Shown here: positions 61,937 to 64,000 of the stretch, piece after piece
Numbering within the stretch: position 1 is the first letter of the stretch
Layout: the number at the start of each line of letters is the position of its first letter
NCBI GenBank assembly: GCA_963720785.1
Contig: CAVRGQ010000009.1
Coordinates: 682,001 to 746,000, forward strand
DNA: 64,000 nucleotides
Source of the DNA: CAVRGQ01 sp963720785
GTDB lineage: Bacteria; Actinomycetota; Acidimicrobiia; IMCC26256; DASPTH01
Direction of reading: 5' to 3'
Program-made: the position numbers and the translations under genes
The notes under the pieces: model-generated
What the model was told of the DNA's origin: nothing
The model's input: only the letters and a program-made list of their open reading frames with translations
Database searches by the model: none

Positions 61937-62982
61937 TTGGACCACGACCAAAACTACTACGCACTCCGGGTCGCCGCCGTGGTCGAGGAGACCGCCGACA
62001 CCCGCTCCTTCGTGCTGGAGGTCCCCGCCGAGTTGGCGGCGGAGTTCGACTACGAGGCGGGCCAGTTCTGCACCTTCCGGGCCAGCATCCCGGGAGCCGT
62101 CGGCGGCCACGAAGTCGTGCGCTGCTACTCGATGTCGAGCACGCCGCACCCGGGCGACACCACCCTCACCGTCACCGTGAAGCGGGTGCCCGACGGCGTG
62201 ATGTCGAACTGGATGATCGACACCCTCGAGCCGGGCGCCACCATCGAGGCGATGCGCCCGTCGGGCCTGTTCGTGCTGCAGGACCAGGGCGCCGGAATCC
62301 CGATCGTCGCGTTCGGCGGCGGGAGCGGCATCACCCCGATCCTCTCGATCGTCGAGACCGCGCTCGCCACCACCGACCGGCCCATCACCCTCGTGTACGC
62401 CAACCGCGACGCCGACTCCGTGATCTTCGACGCGCGACTCCGCGCGCTCGCGGCCGGCTCCGGCGGACGGCTCACGGTGCACTTCCACCTGGACACGGAG
62501 GCCGGCTACCTCACCCCCGCCGATTGCGCGCGTCTCGTCGGCGACGCGGTGCCCGACGCCACCACCGCCGACTTCTACGTGTGCGGCCCCGGCCCCTACA
62601 TGGACGTGGTCGAGTCCGCGGTCGCCACGCTCGGCATCTCCCCCGCGCACCTGTTCATCGAGCGCTTCGTGGTGCCCGGCGAGCACGTGCTCGAGGAGCG
62701 CTCGGGCACCGAGTCGGTCACCATCCGGCTCAACGGCCGCAAGACCACCGTCGACTACCGCATGGGCGACAGCATCCTCGACACCGCGGACGCGGCGGCC
62801 TCAAGCCGCCGTTCTCCTGCGAGTCGGGCAGTTGCGCCACCTGCATGGCCCACCTCGACGAGGGCTCGGCCACCATGCGGGTCAACAACGCGCTGCGCCC
62901 CGACGAGGTCGACGACGGCTGGGTGCTCACCTGCCAGGCCGTCCCCCAGTCCCGCACCCTCACCGTCGACTACGACGCCTGA
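61937..62982 (+). CDS. KshB/PaaE-like ferredoxin reductase with plant-type [2Fe-2S] domain (frameshifted)
   Basis: FAD/NAD reductase fused to a C-terminal ferredoxin. Seen: VRCYSMSSTP (FAD), FGGGSGITPILSI (NAD), YVCGPGPYM, then in the next frame LKPPFSCESGSCATCMA and TCQAVPQ (four cluster Cys). One base is missing near 62797 (GG for GGG) after DTADAA. Repaired length is about 348 aa, the size of 3-ketosteroid-9-alpha-hydroxylase reductase KshB. TTG at 61937 has GGAAG upstream. It is divergent from the FadD3-like gene. KshA is not in the window, so phenylacetyl-CoA or other oxygenase partners remain possible. Confidence 0.83.
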
Positions 62983-62996
62983 CCTCGCCACTTCTC

Positions 62997-63050
62997 CCGT
63001 TTTGGCGTCACCAGAGGTCGCTATAGCGGCGCGTGGTGACGCCAAAACGG
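62997..63050. terminator. Long palindrome between convergent genes
   Basis: Arms 62997-63013 and 63034-63050 pair perfectly over 17 bp (CCGTTTTGGCGTCACCA); the loop holds CGCTATAGCG, itself palindromic. It shares the GGCGTCA/TGACGCC core with copies A and B at 26743 and 28927 and is at the same kind of site, between two gene ends. Confidence 0.7.
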
Positions 63051-63051
63051 A

Positions 63052-63994
63052 TCAGGTCAGGGTGGCGACGAGGGTTTCGGTGCGGTCGCGGGAGGCGATG
63101 CGCTCGTCGCGGGACTTGCCCCAGGGGACGACGCGCACGGCGATGTCGGTCGCGCCGGCGTCGGCGTAACGCGCGAGGCGGGCCGCGATCGCGGCTTCGT
63201 CGCCGACGGCGGCCATGTCGCCCACGTCGGACGCGTTCCCGCGCTCGAGCAGCGTCTGGTAGTTCGGCGAGTACTCGGCGTGAGCGAGCGCGCGGTTGGT
63301 CCACGCGCGCACGTCGTCCTCCTCGCCGGCCGTGCACACCGTGACCGGCACGCCGGCGACGACCCGCGGCGCGGGCTTCCCCGCTCCGGCGGCGGCCTCG
63401 GTGATGCGCGGCACGATGTGCTCACCGATGGCGCGCTCGTCGGCCATCCAGAGGATGGTGCCGTCGGCGAGCTCGCCCGCGGCGCGCAACATCGTGGGCC
63501 CGAGCGCGGCCACGAGCACCGGCACGGGGAGGTCGGTCACGTCGAGCGGGTTGTGGACCGTGTACCAGTCGTTCTCCACGTCGACCGGGCCCGGCCCCGC
63601 GAACGCGACGCGCAGTACCTCGAGGTACGCACGCGCCTGCGCGGCGGGTTTCTCGTAGGGCAGACCCATCATGTCGGCGACGATCCAGTGGTGCGACGGG
63701 CCGAGCCCGAGCACGAACCGGCCACCGCACGCGGCCTGGGTGGACAGTGCCTGTTGCGCCATCGCCACCGGGTGGCGCGACTGGATCGGCATCACCGCGG
63801 TGCCGAGTTCCACCCGGTCCGTGACCTGGCCCATGAGGGCGATCGCGGTGAGGGCGTCGAAGTCGTCGGGGAGTTGCGGCACCCACACGGAGTGGTAGCC
63901 GAGCTCCTCGGCGCGCCGCCGCGCCCTCGAGCAGCTTCGCGACCTTCTCGGGATAGCGGCCCCGCTCCGGGCCGAGCTGGAGTCCGATGCGCAT
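63052..63994 (-). CDS. Luciferase-like (LLM) F420-type oxidoreductase (frameshifted)
   Basis: ATG at 63994 opens RIGLQLGPERGRYPEKVAKL; near 63922 an extra G breaks the frame, and the next frame continues WVPQLPDDFDALTAIALMG with ELGTAVMPIQSRHPVAMAQQ, GGRFVLGLGPSHHWIV and a long C-terminal part. Repaired length is about 313 aa. The N-terminal and central motifs are typical of actinobacterial F420-dependent LLM oxidoreductases (MSMEG_2516-like). It lies at the window edge but appears complete. Substrate unknown. Confidence 0.85.
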
Positions 63995-64000
63995 GGGCGG

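Noticed and set aside
1..64000. tRNA, rRNA, insertion sequences or prophage
   Set aside because: Gaps between genes are short and none shows a tRNA-like fold or transposase; no phage gene was recognised.

Overview
The window is 64 kb of very GC-rich, almost gap-free DNA. High GC, many GTG starts, starts that look leaderless, ATGA stop/start overlaps and the mix of families (DUF1385-rpmE-prfA order, SDRs, acyl-CoA dehydrogenases, DUF35/thiolase pairs, F420-type oxidoreductases, sterol-type enzymes) point to an actinobacterium, possibly Acidimicrobiia. The taxonomy is inference; there is no rRNA, tRNA, IS element, CRISPR array or phage gene in the window.

Layout. 0-2.7 kb: end of a RecB-like nuclease gene, an orphan ABC-type binding protein, a DUF983 protein and a small unknown protein. 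2.7-10.6 kb (minus strand): prmC, prfA, an exported DUF1501/DUF1800 pair, DUF1385, rpmE and rho. 10.8-20.2 kb: a secreted hydrolase, then on the minus strand argS-lysA-hom-thrC-SDR, purU and an apgM-type phosphatase/mutase. No thrB is present, so the apgM-like protein is a candidate homoserine kinase. 20.4-26.7 kb (plus strand): two unknown proteins, then TetR, a binding protein without a signal peptide, tandem DUF35 and two thiolase-like proteins. This last trio resembles the Ltp3/Ltp4 sterol side-chain aldol-lyase set. 26.8-46.6 kb: catabolic genes (SDRs, MarR, aldehyde dehydrogenase, quinone oxidoreductase, two amidohydrolases, TetRs, two related orphan binding proteins, sulfotransferase, TauD dioxygenase). 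46.7-52.3 kb: a two-gene acyl-CoA dehydrogenase, P450 plus ferredoxin, alpha/beta hydrolase and galE. 52.3-64 kb: epoxide-hydrolase-like protein, PQQ propeller, SDR, CoxL-like subunit, then an acyl-CoA dehydrogenase / Ltp2-like thiolase / DUF35 / FadD3-like ligase run, a KshB-like reductase and an LLM oxidoreductase. Together the right two thirds look like a steroid or isoprenoid catabolic region.

Data quality. At least 17 single-base-type indels break otherwise intact conserved genes, including rho, argS and prmC. They look like uncorrected assembly errors, not real gene loss. Frameshifted genes are given here as one feature with the break noted.

Non-coding structure. The most unusual items are a 5 x 14 bp array in front of purU that spells out overlapping five-codon minigenes, a group of long perfect palindromes at gene ends (two nearly identical), two mutually exclusive hairpins between a binding-protein gene and the sterol trio, and several palindromic operators in divergent promoters.
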